Shown here piece by piece: positions 51,365-60,012 of a DNA stretch of 64,000 nt (positions are counted from its first letter, which is position 1; each line of letters starts with the position of its first letter). The DNA comes from Kocuria rosea subsp. polaris. Its GTDB lineage: Bacteria; Actinomycetota; Actinomycetes; Actinomycetales; Micrococcaceae. The stretch is from the NCBI RefSeq assembly GCF_001483755.1, contig NZ_LQBK01000004.1, positions 21,303-85,302 of the forward strand, read 5' to 3'. The notes below the pieces were generated by a model. That model was not told the origin of the DNA. It saw only the letters and a program-made list of their open reading frames with translations, and searched no databases. The position numbers were made by a program, and so were the translations under genes.

Positions 51365-52354
51365 GTGGCTGTCACCGATCTCCGACCTGCGCCCCCCGCC
51401 CGGCAGCGCCGGCCGGAACGGCCCCCGAAGGCCGTCCGGCGCCTGGCGTTCTCCCAGCGGATGTCCCGGTGGGACGTCAAGCTCTCGCCCTACCTGTACA
51501 TCTCGCCGTTCTTCGTCCTGTTCGCCCTCACCGGGCTGTTCCCGCTGCTCTACACCGCGTGGGTGTCCCTGCACGACTGGGACTTCATCGGCGGGCAGGG
51601 CACGTTCACCGGCCTGGAGAACTACCAGTTCGTCCTCGCCCAGCCGTTCTTCTGGAACGCCCTGGGGAACACGTTCAGCATCTTCGTGCTCTCCTCGGTG
51701 CCCCAGGTGGTCCTCGCGCTGACCATCGCCGCGGCCCTCGACGCGAACCTGCGCGCCAGGACCTTCTGGCGGATGGGCGTGCTCGTCCCCTTCGTGGTGG
51801 CGCCCGTGGCGGTGGGCCTGATCTTCAACAACCTCTACGCGGACCAGTTCGGCCTGGTCAACGAGCTGCTGACGAGCGTGGGGCTGGACCCCGTCCGGTG
51901 GCACTCCGAACCCCTGGCCAGCCACTTCGCCATCGCCACGATGGTGAACTTCCGCTGGACCGGCTACAACGCCCTGATCTTCCTCGCGGCCATGCAGGCG
52001 ATCCCGCGGGATCTCTACGAGGCGGCGACGATCGACGGCGCCGGGCGGCTGCGCCAGTTCCTGTCCATCACCGTGCCGATGCTCCGGCCCACCATCATCT
52101 TCGTGGTCATCACCGCCACCATCGGCGGGCTGCAGATCTTCGACGAGGCCCGGGTCTTCGACCAGTACGGCCTGGGCGGGGCGGACCGACAGTGGCAGAC
52201 CCTGACCATGTACATCTGGGAGCTGGGCTGGGGCCAGCGCGACTTCGGAAGGGCCTCGGCCGTCGCCTGGCTGCTGTTCCTGCTGATCGTGCTGATCTCC
52301 CTGGCCAACTTCCTCATCACCCGGCGGATCGCCCACCAGGGAGGCCGAAAATGA
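51365..52354 (+). CDS. cebF: sugar ABC transporter permease (CebF-like)
   Basis: The 329-aa permease has six membrane helices (YISPFFVLFALTGLFPLLYTAWVSL to the C-terminal IVLISLANFLI). The EAA loop is IPRDLYEAATIDGAGRLRQFLSITVPMLRPT, which docks the ATPase. It starts at GTG 51365, three bases after cebE, and overlaps cebG by ATGA. No ATPase gene is in the operon, so a shared MsiK-type ATPase encoded elsewhere is expected, as in Streptomyces. Confidence 0.9.
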   Translation: MAVTDLRPAPPARQRRPERPPKAVRRLAFSQRMSRWDVKLSPYLYISPFFVLFALTGLFPLLYTAWVSLHDWDFIGGQGTFTGLENYQFVLAQPFFWNALGNTFSIFVLSSVPQVVLALTIAAALDANLRARTFWRMGVLVPFVVAPVAVGLIFNNLYADQFGLVNELLTSVGLDPVRWHSEPLASHFAIATMVNFRWTGYNALIFLAAMQAIPRDLYEAATIDGAGRLRQFLSITVPMLRPTIIFVVITATIGGLQIFDEARVFDQYGLGGADRQWQTLTMYIWELGWGQRDFGRASAVAWLLFLLIVLISLANFLITRRIAHQGGRK

Positions 52355-53292
52355 GCACCTCTTCCCCCGAAGCACCGCTCGAGCGCATCGCGGGCGGCGA
52401 CGCCGTGCGCGGCGCCGCCCGCGGCCTCCGCGGCCGGGGCCCCCGCGGACGCGGACGGCGCCCCGGCCCGGGAGCCGGGATGCGCCGGCCCGGGTTCCTC
52501 ACCTACGGCTTCCTGGGCGCGGTGGTCCTGGGCGCCCTCTTCCCGCTGTACTGGTCCCTGCTGGTCGGCAGCCACGACAGCACCGTGCTGAGCCGGGGCG
52601 TGCCGCTGGTGCCGGGCGGGAACTTCCTGGCCAACGCGGCCCAGGTCATGGACAGCATCCCGTTCTGGAAGGCCATGGGCAACAGCGTCCTGGTCTCCAC
52701 GGTCACCGCGGCGTCGGTCGTGCTGTTCTCCACACTCGCCGGGTTCGCCTTCGCCAAGCTCCGCTTCCGGGGCAGCAAGGGGCTGCTGGTCTTCGTCATC
52801 GCGACCATGGCCGTGCCCACCCAGCTCGGCGTGGTCCCACTGTTCATCGTCATGGCGAAGTTCGGGTGGACCGGGTCCCTCTGGGCCGTGATCGTGCCCG
52901 GCGTCGTCACGGCCTTCGGGGTGTTCTGGATGACCCAGTACCTGCGGGACGCGCTGCCGGACGAGCTCATCGAGGCCGTCCGGATGGACGGCGCGTCGAT
53001 GATCCAGGCGTTCTGGCACATCGGCCTGCCCGCCGCCCGGCCGGCGGCGGCGATGCTGGCCCTGTTCACCTTCGTGGCCACCTGGACCAACTTCTTCTGG
53101 CCCTTCATCGTGCTGGACCCCTCCAACCCCACCCTCCCGGTGGCCCTGCAGCTGCTGCAGTCCGCGCACTTCGTGGACTACTCGGTCGTCCTGACCGGAG
53201 CACTGCTGTCCACCGTCCCGCTGCTGCTGCTCTTCGTGGTCGCAGGCCGTCAACTCGTTTCCGGAATCATGCAAGGAGCAGTCAAAGGATGA
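52351..53292 (+). CDS. cebG: sugar ABC transporter permease (CebG-like)
   Basis: The 313-aa permease has an Arg/Gly-rich N-terminal extension (~45 residues, RGLRGRGPRGRGRRPGPG) before the first helix. Family segments follow: FWKAMGNSVLVSTVTAASVVLFSTLAGFAFAKLRFRG, the EAA loop LPDELIEAVRMDGASMIQAFWHIGLPAARP and WTNFFWPFIVL. It pairs with CebF in the membrane. It is joined to cebF and bglC by four-base ATGA overlaps at both ends. Confidence 0.9.
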   Translation: MSTSSPEAPLERIAGGDAVRGAARGLRGRGPRGRGRRPGPGAGMRRPGFLTYGFLGAVVLGALFPLYWSLLVGSHDSTVLSRGVPLVPGGNFLANAAQVMDSIPFWKAMGNSVLVSTVTAASVVLFSTLAGFAFAKLRFRGSKGLLVFVIATMAVPTQLGVVPLFIVMAKFGWTGSLWAVIVPGVVTAFGVFWMTQYLRDALPDELIEAVRMDGASMIQAFWHIGLPAARPAAAMLALFTFVATWTNFFWPFIVLDPSNPTLPVALQLLQSAHFVDYSVVLTGALLSTVPLLLLFVVAGRQLVSGIMQGAVKG

Positions 53293-54758
53293 GCACCACA
53301 CCGCTTACGTTCCCCGAGCACTTCGTCTGGGGCGCCGCCACCGCCGCCTACCAGATCGAGGGCGCCGCCCACGAGGGCGGCCGGCAGGACTCCATCTGGG
53401 ACGTCTTCGCCCGGGTCCCCGGGGCCGTGGCCGACGCCCACAACGGGGACGTCGCCTGCGACCACTACCACCGCTCCGCCGAGGACGTGGCCATGATGCA
53501 GGAACTGCACCTGCAGGCCTACCGCTTCTCCACGTCGTGGGCGCGGTGCGTGCCGGACGGCGTCACGCCCAACCCCGAGGGCATCGCGTTCTACTCGCGC
53601 CTGGTCGACCAGCTCCTCGAGGCCGGGATCCAGCCGTGGCTGACCCTCTACCACTGGGACCTCCCGCAGGCTCTCGAGGACCGGGGGGGCTGGACGAACC
53701 GGGAGACCGCCCACCGGTTCGCCGAGTACGCGGCCGTCATGCACGAGGCCCTCGGGGACCGCGTGCGGATCTGGACGACCCTCAACGAGCCGTGGTGCTC
53801 GGCCTTCCTGGGCTATGCGGCCGGCGTGCACGCCCCGGGCCGGCAGGAGCCGCGGGCGGCGCTCGCGGCGGCCCACCACCTGCTGCTCGGGCACGGCCTG
53901 GCCGTGCAGGAGCTGCGGCGGCGCGACCCCGAGGCCACCCTCGGGATCACCCTGAACCTCACGGTGCCCGATCCGGTGGACCCGGCCAGCGCCGCGGACC
54001 GGGACGCCGCCCGCCGCATCGACGGGCAGTTCAACCGCATCTTCCTGGACCCGCTGTTCCGGGGGAAGTACCCGGCCGACGTCCTCGAGGACGTGCGCCA
54101 CCTCGGCCTGGCCGACCACGTCCGGGAGGGCGACCTCGGCGTCATCGCCGCACCGCTCGACGTGCTGGGCATCAACTACTACCACGGGGAGGCCCTGACC
54201 ACGGCCGCGCCGGACGCCCCCTCCGCGCCGGAGGGCCACACTCCGCCGAGCCGTCCCGTCTCCTCCCCGTACGTCGCGGCCGACGGCGTGCGCTCGGTGC
54301 CGCGGGGCCTGCCGGTCACCGGGATGGGCTGGGAGGTGCAGCCCGAGGGACTGCGCCGGCTGCTGAACCGGGTGCAGCAGGAGTACACCGGTCCCGCCGG
54401 CATCCCCGTGTTCATCACGGAGAACGGCGCGGCCTACGACGACGCCCCCGACGCCTCGGGGTTCGTGGACGACCAGGACCGGCTGCACTTCTTCGACGCC
54501 CACCTGCGGGCCGTCAAGGACGCCATCGACGACGGCGTGGACGTGCGCGGATACCTCGCCTGGTCCCTCATGGACAACTACGAGTGGGCGTGGGGCTATC
54601 ACCAGCGCTTCGGCCTGGTCCGGGTCGACTACGAGACCCAGCGCCGCATCCCGAAGGCCAGCGCCCGCTGGTACGCCTCCGTGGCCGCGGCCAACGCGGT
54701 GCCGGCGGCGGCCTCCCAGGAGCCCGCGACGCCGGCGGGTGTCGTATCGTCTGCATGA
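53289..54758 (+). CDS. bglC: GH1 beta-glucosidase
   Basis: The 489-aa glycoside hydrolase family 1 enzyme has FVWGAATAAYQIEGAAHEGGRQDSIWDVF, WTTLNEPWC (acid/base Glu) and VFITENGAAYDD (nucleophile Glu), plus AWSLMDNYEWAWGYHQRFGLV. It has no signal peptide, so it cleaves cellobiose inside the cell after import. It is coupled to cebG (ATGA) and its stop overlaps the repressor ATG. Confidence 0.95.
   Translation: MSTTPLTFPEHFVWGAATAAYQIEGAAHEGGRQDSIWDVFARVPGAVADAHNGDVACDHYHRSAEDVAMMQELHLQAYRFSTSWARCVPDGVTPNPEGIAFYSRLVDQLLEAGIQPWLTLYHWDLPQALEDRGGWTNRETAHRFAEYAAVMHEALGDRVRIWTTLNEPWCSAFLGYAAGVHAPGRQEPRAALAAAHHLLLGHGLAVQELRRRDPEATLGITLNLTVPDPVDPASAADRDAARRIDGQFNRIFLDPLFRGKYPADVLEDVRHLGLADHVREGDLGVIAAPLDVLGINYYHGEALTTAAPDAPSAPEGHTPPSRPVSSPYVAADGVRSVPRGLPVTGMGWEVQPEGLRRLLNRVQQEYTGPAGIPVFITENGAAYDDAPDASGFVDDQDRLHFFDAHLRAVKDAIDDGVDVRGYLAWSLMDNYEWAWGYHQRFGLVRVDYETQRRIPKASARWYASVAAANAVPAAASQEPATPAGVVSSA
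54745..54750 (+). promoter_or_regulatory. possible internal -10 for cebR
   Basis: TATCGT lies seven bases before the second ATG (54758) of cebR, so the repressor could also be made from its own leaderless transcript inside the bglC 3' end. No -35 was seen. Confidence 0.35.
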
Positions 54759-55828
54759 TGAACACTGAGCGGATCCGGCCGGGCCACGCCGGCGCGGGGC
54801 GGTCCAGCCCCACCCTGGAGGACATCGCCACTGCGGCGGGCGTGTCCCGGTCGACCGCCTCCCGCGCCATCAACGGCGGGGACCGGGTCAGCCCGCAGGC
54901 CCAGGCGGCCGTGGACGCCGCCGTCGTCGAGCTCGGCTACACGCCCAACCGCGCGGCCCGCAGTCTCGTCACCCGGCGCACCTCCTCGATCGCGCTGGTC
55001 ATCCCGGAGCCGGACATCCGGATCATGGCGGACCCGTTCTTCGCCGTGATCATCACGGGCATCACCGACGCACTCCGGGAGACCGACGTGCAGCTGGTCC
55101 TGCTCATGTCCCGCATCGGGGACGACTCGGGACGGGCGCTGCGGTACCTCCGCGGCGGCCACGTGGACGGCGCCATCGTGGTCTCCCACCACGAGGCCGA
55201 CCCCTGGTCCACGTCCCTGCCGGGCACGGGCCTCCCCACGGTGTTCGTCGGACGCCCCTGGGACGCCCAGCCGGGCGTCACCTACGTGGACACCGACAAC
55301 TACCAGGGCGGCCGGCTGGCCGCACGGCACCTCGCGGCGCAGGGCCGCTCCCGGGTCGGTACGGTCGCCGGCCCCCCGGACATGACGGCGGCCGCGGACC
55401 GGCTCGCCGGGTGGCGGGAAGGACTGCGCGAGGCCGGTCTGCCCGAGGGACCGGTGGCGCACGGGGACTTCACCACGGCCGGCGGCAGGGCGGCCGCCCT
55501 GCGGCTCCTCGAGGAGGCTCCCGAGCTCGACGGCGTCTTCGCCGCCTCGGACCTCATGGCCCTCGGGGTCATCGAGGCCGTGCGCGAACAGGGCCGGTCG
55601 GTCCCCGAGGACGTCGCGGTGGTCGGCTACGACGACCACGCCCTGGCGGCGACCGCCGTGCCTCCGCTGACGACCGTCACCCAGCCCATGCAGGCCATGG
55701 CCGCCAAGGCCTGCGAGATGCTGCTCGAGGAGATCGACACCCCGGGGGTGCACCCGGCGCCGTGCGTCTACCCTGCCCAGCTGGTCGTGCGGGAGAGCAG
55801 CGGCGCAGCGCCGGCCCCCGCCTCCTGA
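54755..55828 (+). CDS. cebR: LacI family repressor of cellobiose use (CebR-like)
   Basis: The 357-aa product has an N-terminal LacI HTH (PTLEDIATAAGVSRSTASRAINGGDRVSPQAQAAVDAAVVELGYTPNRAARSLVTRRT). A sugar-binding domain follows (VIPEPDIRIMADPFFAVIITGI, VDGAIVVSHHE, GVFAASDLMALGVIEAVREQGRSVPEDVAVVGYDD). The two TGGGAGCGCTCCCA-type sites at the operon's front are what a CebR protein recognises. It is translationally coupled to bglC (ATGA), giving a negative feedback loop. Cellobiose is the expected inducer. Confidence 0.9.
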   Translation: MMNTERIRPGHAGAGRSSPTLEDIATAAGVSRSTASRAINGGDRVSPQAQAAVDAAVVELGYTPNRAARSLVTRRTSSIALVIPEPDIRIMADPFFAVIITGITDALRETDVQLVLLMSRIGDDSGRALRYLRGGHVDGAIVVSHHEADPWSTSLPGTGLPTVFVGRPWDAQPGVTYVDTDNYQGGRLAARHLAAQGRSRVGTVAGPPDMTAAADRLAGWREGLREAGLPEGPVAHGDFTTAGGRAAALRLLEEAPELDGVFAASDLMALGVIEAVREQGRSVPEDVAVVGYDDHALAATAVPPLTTVTQPMQAMAAKACEMLLEEIDTPGVHPAPCVYPAQLVVRESSGAAPAPAS

Positions 55829-55839
55829 GCGGGCAGGGT

Positions 55840-55877
55840 GCGGTCCGGGCGCGGCGACGTCCTCGTGCCCGGACCGC
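55840..55877. terminator. terminator between cebR and the next convergent gene
   Basis: GCGGTCCGGGC (55840-55850) pairs with GCCCGGACCGC (55867-55877), an 11-bp perfect stem with a 16-base loop, 12 bases after the cebR stop. Confidence 0.75.
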
Positions 55878-55918
55878 GGGCGGACCGTGCCCGGGGACGG
55901 GCGAGCGGGTCCCCCCGG

Positions 55919-56236
55919 TCAGGCGGCCGTCCCGAAGAGCGAGGCGCGGAGCTGGGACAGCGGCGGTGCGTGCTCGGCCAGCTCCTCGAGGTAGCCGAGA
56001 TCGTCCAGGTCGCCCAGGGCGGCGGCGAGCTCCTCGCGGGTCAGCTGGGTGTTCTCGGCGACGGCGTCGAGGGCGGGGGCCTCCTCGGCGGTGACGTGCT
56101 CGGCCAGGGCGTCGAGGACGACCACGGCGTCGACGCTGACGTGCTCGTCGTGGATGGCCTCGGCGAGCAGTCGCTCGGCGGCGTAGAGCGGCGCGGCGAA
56201 CATGTGGGGGACCGGGGTGTGCATCGAGGACTTCAC
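55919..56236 (-). CDS. hypothetical helical protein
   Basis: The 105-aa product is all-helical in appearance and acidic (APLYAAERLLAEAIHDEHVSVDAVVVLDALAEHVTAEEAPALDAVAENTQLTREELAAALGDLDDLGYLEEL). No known motif or metal-site pattern is convincing. The start GTG 56236 lies seven bases after a TAGTGT -10 (56249-56244) and lacks a ribosome binding site, so it is probably leaderless. Confidence 0.65.
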   Translation of the reverse strand: MKSSMHTPVPHMFAAPLYAAERLLAEAIHDEHVSVDAVVVLDALAEHVTAEEAPALDAVAENTQLTREELAAALGDLDDLGYLEELAEHAPPLSQLRASLFGTAA

Positions 56237-56304
56237 TGCCGGAACACTACTCCGGGTTCATAAGAGTTCGCTGAGACGGCACGGGCCGCCGCGGGCCCAG
56301 GGCA

Positions 56305-56802
56305 TCACCGGGAGATCGGCAGCGTCCCGTCGCGGCGCTCGCCGTGGGCCCGGCACCGCGCCCGGAGGGTCCGGCCGAGCACCAGCAGGAGCACGACGAC
56401 GACGATCGGCGCGACCACCCACGGCTGCTCCAGCCACGCCCAGACGACCGCCATGCCCACGGTGCCGTAGACGACTCCCCAGATGAGGGTGCCCACGAGC
56501 ATCGCGGGGATCCAGCGGCGCAGGGGCATGCCCGTGACGGCGGTGGTGAGGATGACGGCGGTCTGCAGGCCCACGGTCAGGAAGCACGCCGGGACGGCCA
56601 GGACGCCCCAGCGGTGCACGAGCTTCTGGGCCCGCCGGTAGACAGCGGTGTCCATGAGCCCGCGGACGCGGTCGGAGCGCCGGCTCCCGCCGGTGGCGGC
56701 GGCGCGGCCCAGGGCGAAGATCATGGTGGTCCGCACGACGGCCCCGGCCCAGAAGAACAGGATCGCGGCGCCGAGGGGGAGGGACTCCAGCCAGGCCTGC
56801 AC
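56305..56802 (-). CDS. small DedA/VTT-like membrane protein
   Basis: The 165-aa product has four hydrophobic segments (~5-30, 65-90, 100-125, 130-150). FLTVGLQTAVILTTAVTGMPLRRWIPAMLVGTLIWGVVYGTVGM recalls the C-terminal part of DedA proteins, but the N-terminal re-entrant motif is not clear, so the call is tentative. GTG 56802 is six bases after a TAGACT box (56814-56809), a leaderless start. Confidence 0.6.
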   Translation of the reverse strand: MQAWLESLPLGAAILFFWAGAVVRTTMIFALGRAAATGGSRRSDRVRGLMDTAVYRRAQKLVHRWGVLAVPACFLTVGLQTAVILTTAVTGMPLRRWIPAMLVGTLIWGVVYGTVGMAVVWAWLEQPWVVAPIVVVVLLLVLGRTLRARCRAHGERRDGTLPISR

Positions 56803-56997
56803 CCGTCCAGTCTAGGGAGGGGCCCTGACACCCGCTGACGACAGGTTGTCACTGCGAGCGGGGTCCGCCCGGGCCGGGGAGGGGCGGATCCGGCCCGCCG
56901 AGGAGGGTCGGCTCCGGTCCCGCCGCGGCGGCCGGGGGTACTCTCGCCCTACGTCCGGCCGGCTCCGCAGCGCCGGAGACCCGACCGAGGAGGACGC

Positions 56998-57429
56998 ATG
57001 AGCGTGGAGATCGACGAGCACGGGACCGTGACCGCCAACGGACGTCCCGTGGACTACGCGACGGCCTACGCCTGGTGCGTCGACTCGCCCGAGACGATCA
57101 CCGAGCTGGTCCAGGACACGAAGGCCTTCGCCACGGTGATCGCCGCCGCCGAGCACGCCGGCCCCGAGGAGCAGGCCGAGGCCGTCCGGCAGGCCTTCGT
57201 CGCGGGCGTGCCCCGGGAACCGGGCGCCTCGTGGACCGACGCGGTGCCGCCGGAGCCGGCCACCGGAGAACCGGCCGCCGACGAGCCGACCGCCGGAGAG
57301 TCGACCACCGACGAGTCGACCACCGACGAGCCGACCACCGATGCACCTTCCGCCGATGCACCGTCCACCGGGGAGTTCGGTCCCACGGGCGGCGACCCCG
57401 TCCCGACGTCCTCGGGACCGGAGTCCTGA
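56998..57429 (+). CDS. hypothetical protein with pentapeptide-repeat acidic tail
   Basis: The 143-aa product has an N-terminal ~75-residue folded-looking part (MSVEIDEHGTVTANGRPVDY, ETITELVQDTKAFATVIAAAEHAG, EEQAEAVRQAFVAGV). The tail has about eight five-residue units such as PAADE, PTAGE, STTDE, STTDE and PTTDA. The family is unknown. GAGGAGG precedes ATG 56998. The repeat number could vary among strains. Confidence 0.65.
   Translation: MSVEIDEHGTVTANGRPVDYATAYAWCVDSPETITELVQDTKAFATVIAAAEHAGPEEQAEAVRQAFVAGVPREPGASWTDAVPPEPATGEPAADEPTAGESTTDESTTDEPTTDAPSADAPSTGEFGPTGGDPVPTSSGPES
57256..57375 (+). repeat. 15-base tandem repeat within a coding region
   Basis: There are eight consecutive 15-base units; TCGACCACCGACGAG occurs twice exactly and the others differ at a few positions. 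The period is a multiple of three, so changes in unit number keep the frame. Confidence 0.85.
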
Positions 57430-57483
57430 CCGGGCCCGCAGGAGCAGGAGCGCCGGTGGGCCGGGACGGTGGCCTCAGCCCCG

Positions 57484-58080
57484 TCAGCCCCGGACCAGGT
57501 TGACGGCCAGGGCGAGCATCACCAGCCCGATCACCAGGTCCACCACCCGCCAGGTGCGCGGGCTGCTGAGCACTCCGGACAGTGCCCGGGCGCCGTAGCC
57601 CAGGGCCGAGAACCACACGACGCTGCCCACCACGGCCCCTGCCGCGAAGACCCACCGCGTGTCGGGGCCGTGCTGGTTGGCGAGGCTGCCCAGCAGCACC
57701 ACGGTGTCCAGGTAGACGTGGGGGTTGAGGTAGGTCAGGGCCAGGGTGGTGGCGACCACCGATCCGCGGGACCGCGGGGCCTCGGCGGTCAGGGACGACG
57801 GCTTCACGGCGGAGACGAAGGACCGCACGGCCCACCACGCCAGGTAGGCGGCGCCGCCCCACCGCAGGACGTCCAGGACCCCCGGGAACCGGGACACCAG
57901 TGCTCCGATCCCGGCGGTGCCGCCGAGGATCAGCACCGCGTCGCTGACCATGCACAGCGCCACCACCACGCCCACGTGCTCGCGCCGGATGCCCTGGCGC
58001 AGCACGAAGGCGTTCTGCGCGCCGATGGCGATGATCAGTGCCAGGCCGCTCATCAGCCCGGTGCCCCAGATGCTCCACAT
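57484..58080 (-). CDS. lysE: LysE/ArgO amino-acid exporter
   Basis: The 198-aa exporter has six hydrophobic segments. Family markers are GLALIIAIGAQNAFVLRQGIRREHVGVVVALCMVSDAVLILGG (near the N-terminus), YLAWWAVRSF, and ALTYLNPHVYLDTVVLLGSLA. It extrudes lysine, arginine or analogues. The start at 58080 is fixed by a leaderless promoter. It is divergent from its LysR-type regulator, the classic lysE-lysG arrangement. Confidence 0.92.
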   Translation of the reverse strand: MWSIWGTGLMSGLALIIAIGAQNAFVLRQGIRREHVGVVVALCMVSDAVLILGGTAGIGALVSRFPGVLDVLRWGGAAYLAWWAVRSFVSAVKPSSLTAEAPRSRGSVVATTLALTYLNPHVYLDTVVLLGSLANQHGPDTRWVFAAGAVVGSVVWFSALGYGARALSGVLSSPRTWRVVDLVIGLVMLALAVNLVRG

Positions 58081-58087
58081 GGCCTCG

Positions 58088-58116
58088 ACGCTAGTGAGCC
58101 CCGCGGGTTCAGACAA
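58088..58116 (-). promoter_or_regulatory. lysE promoter
   Basis: On the minus strand TTGTCT (58116-58111) and TAGCGT (58093-58088) are 17 bases apart. The -10 ends seven bases before ATG 58080, giving a leaderless mRNA. The LysR-type regulator must bind in this 70-base gap. Confidence 0.65.
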
Positions 58117-58138
58117 ACGAATGATTTGACGGGTGCGT

Positions 58139-58144
58139 TAGCTT
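58139..58144 (+). promoter_or_regulatory. -10 box of the LysR-type regulator gene
   Basis: TAGCTT ends six bases before ATG 58151, giving a leaderless start. The A/T-rich stretch CAAACGAATGATTTGAC between the two -10 boxes is the probable regulator site. Confidence 0.5.
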
Positions 58145-58150
58145 TGCTTC

Positions 58151-59038
58151 ATGAACCTCGAGCACCTGCGCGCCCTGACCGCGATCGTCGACGAGGGCAC
58201 CTTCGAGGCCGCGGCCGACGCCCTGCGGATCAGTCCCTCGGCGGTCAGCCAGCGGATCAAGGCCCTGGAGACCTCCGTGGGGCAGGTCGTGGTGCGCCGC
58301 GGCGTGCCCTGCGTCCCCACCGAGGCGGGAGCCGTGCTACTGCGCACCGCCCGCCAGATGCAGGTCCTCGAGGCGGAGGCCCTGCACGCCCTGGGCCACG
58401 GCGCCTCCTCCCGGACGGTCACCCCGGTGGCCGTCAACGCCGACTCCCTGGCCACCTGGTTCGTGCCCGTCCTGCACGAGGCCGCCGGCTGGTCGGACAC
58501 CACCCTGGACCTGCACGTGGAGGACCAGGACCACAGCAGCCGGCTCCTGCGCCAGGGCGACGTCATCGGCGCCGTCACCTCCGATCCCGCGCCCGTCAAC
58601 GGGTGCCGGCTCGAGCGGCTGGGGTTCATGCGCTACATCCCCGTGGCCGCCCCCGCACTGCGGCGGCGGTTCAGCACCGAGGCCGGCGTCGACTGGGCGG
58701 CCATGCCCGTGCTCCGGTTCAACGCCAAGGACGACCTGCAGCAGCACGCCCTGCGCGTCCGCGGCGTCGACCGGCTCCCGCCCACGCACACGGTCCCGTC
58801 CGCCGAAGGGTTCCTCGCCGCCGTCCGGGCCGGCCTGGGCTGGGGCATGCTCCCGGAGCTGCAGCTGGGCACGGACCTCGCCGACGGGTCCCTGGACCTG
58901 CTGGAGGACCACGCGCACCACGACGTCGCGCTCTACTGGCAGAGCTGGACCCTGGACTCGCCGCGGCTGCACCGCATCACCGAGTGCGTCCGCCGGGTCG
59001 GCCGCGCGCACCTGCGCGGCAGGGACCAGGACGGCTGA
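58151..59038 (+). CDS. lysG: LysR family regulator, ArgP/LysG-like
   Basis: The 295-aa product has an N-terminal HTH (MNLEHLRALTAIVDEGTFEAAADALRISPSAVSQRIKALE) and a substrate-binding domain containing VNADSLATWFVPVL, a segment typical of ArgP/LysG regulators. DFLAAV-like GFLAAVRAGLGWGMLPELQ is near the C-terminus. With lysine or arginine bound it would activate the divergent exporter gene, preventing toxic build-up. Confidence 0.92.
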   Translation: MNLEHLRALTAIVDEGTFEAAADALRISPSAVSQRIKALETSVGQVVVRRGVPCVPTEAGAVLLRTARQMQVLEAEALHALGHGASSRTVTPVAVNADSLATWFVPVLHEAAGWSDTTLDLHVEDQDHSSRLLRQGDVIGAVTSDPAPVNGCRLERLGFMRYIPVAAPALRRRFSTEAGVDWAAMPVLRFNAKDDLQQHALRVRGVDRLPPTHTVPSAEGFLAAVRAGLGWGMLPELQLGTDLADGSLDLLEDHAHHDVALYWQSWTLDSPRLHRITECVRRVGRAHLRGRDQDG

Positions 59039-59132
59039 GCGGCTGCGCCTCCCGCGGCGCGGACCGCCTCGACGGCGGCGGCCGCGCCGTCGGGATCGGG
59101 GTCGCACTGGTGCGGCGGCGGGGACGGACGGG

Positions 59133-59405
59133 TCAGGCGTCGTACTGCGCGAGGGGGTCGACCTTCACCGGCGGCTCGCGGAGCGCCAGCTCCCGCGCGA
59201 TGGCCGGGATCTCGGGATCGGCGAGGAACCCCTGGTAGTCCTCGAGCTCCCAGTCGAAGAGGACCCACACCCGGTGCGGGTCATCGGGATCCCGGAACAC
59301 GTGGGCGCCCCGGCACCCGTGCTGCCTCCGCTTCTCGACGCCGATGGTCGAGAAGGTCCTCAGGAACTGATCGAGGTCGGCGACCTCGGCGACGGTGGCG
59401 AACAC
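59133..59405 (-). CDS. small ferredoxin-fold (monooxygenase-like) protein, hypothetical
   Basis: The 90-aa product reads FATVAEVADLDQFLRTFSTIGVEKRRQHGCRGAHVFRDPDDPHRVWVLFDWELEDYQGFLADPEI. The beta-alpha-beta pattern and the RVWVLFDWE strand resemble the ABM/dimeric ferredoxin-like fold. The function is unknown. GTG 59405 is preceded by AGGAGAAGGTGAGAGGG. Confidence 0.65.
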   Translation of the reverse strand: MFATVAEVADLDQFLRTFSTIGVEKRRQHGCRGAHVFRDPDDPHRVWVLFDWELEDYQGFLADPEIPAIARELALREPPVKVDPLAQYDA

Positions 59406-59489
59406 GGCCCTCTCACCTTCTCCTGCGGGGGGGACCGCTGCCGGGGTGCCCGAGCGCGGGCGGCCCCGGGGCTCGGTCCGGCGGTCCGG

Positions 59490-59918
59490 CTACATCTTCT
59501 CGCCGGGCAGCCCGGCGGCCTGCTCGATCCAGGACCGCAGCCGGGCCTCGTCCAGCTCGTCGGTCTCACGGATGTCGAGGTAGCGGACCTCAGGGTGCTT
59601 GGAGGCCTTGGGCGGCGGCGGCTCCAGTGCGGCTCCCTTGAAGAACTGCACCTGCACGTAGTGCGTGTAGCACCGGAAGGCCAGGAACCAGCCCTCGTCC
59701 TGGAGCCCGTAGAACGGCTGGTTCCACTTCACGGCCTTGTGCACCTGGGGGACGGCGCGCACGATCAGGTCGTCGAGGCGCCGGCCGAGGTCCCGTTTCC
59801 ACCCCGGCATGGCCGCGATGTACTCCTGCACCGGGCCGTCCCCCTCGCCCTTGGGGATCTGGGGGTTGCCTCCCGAGAGCAGCTTCGGTCCCGCGTCGTC
59901 CTGGTTGCGGTCGGTCAT
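59490..59918 (-). CDS. DUF1801 family protein
   Basis: The 142-aa product contains VQEYIAAMPGWKRDLGRRLDDLIVRAVPQVHKAVKWNQPFYG, WFLAFRCYTHYVQVQFFKGAAL and VRYLDIRETDELDEARLRSWIEQA, the DUF1801 (YdhG-like) pattern. These small cytoplasmic proteins have no settled function. GAGGGG precedes ATG 59918. An 85-base gap separates it from the preceding small gene. Confidence 0.88.
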   Translation of the reverse strand: MTDRNQDDAGPKLLSGGNPQIPKGEGDGPVQEYIAAMPGWKRDLGRRLDDLIVRAVPQVHKAVKWNQPFYGLQDEGWFLAFRCYTHYVQVQFFKGAALEPPPPKASKHPEVRYLDIRETDELDEARLRSWIEQAAGLPGEKM

Positions 59919-60012
59919 CGGATCACGCCCCTCGAAACGGTTCGTGGCAGCCGCCGAGCTGTTCCGCAGCTGCCTCGACGCCACCCAGTGTAGTCCCGGG
60001 GTCCGCCTCGGC

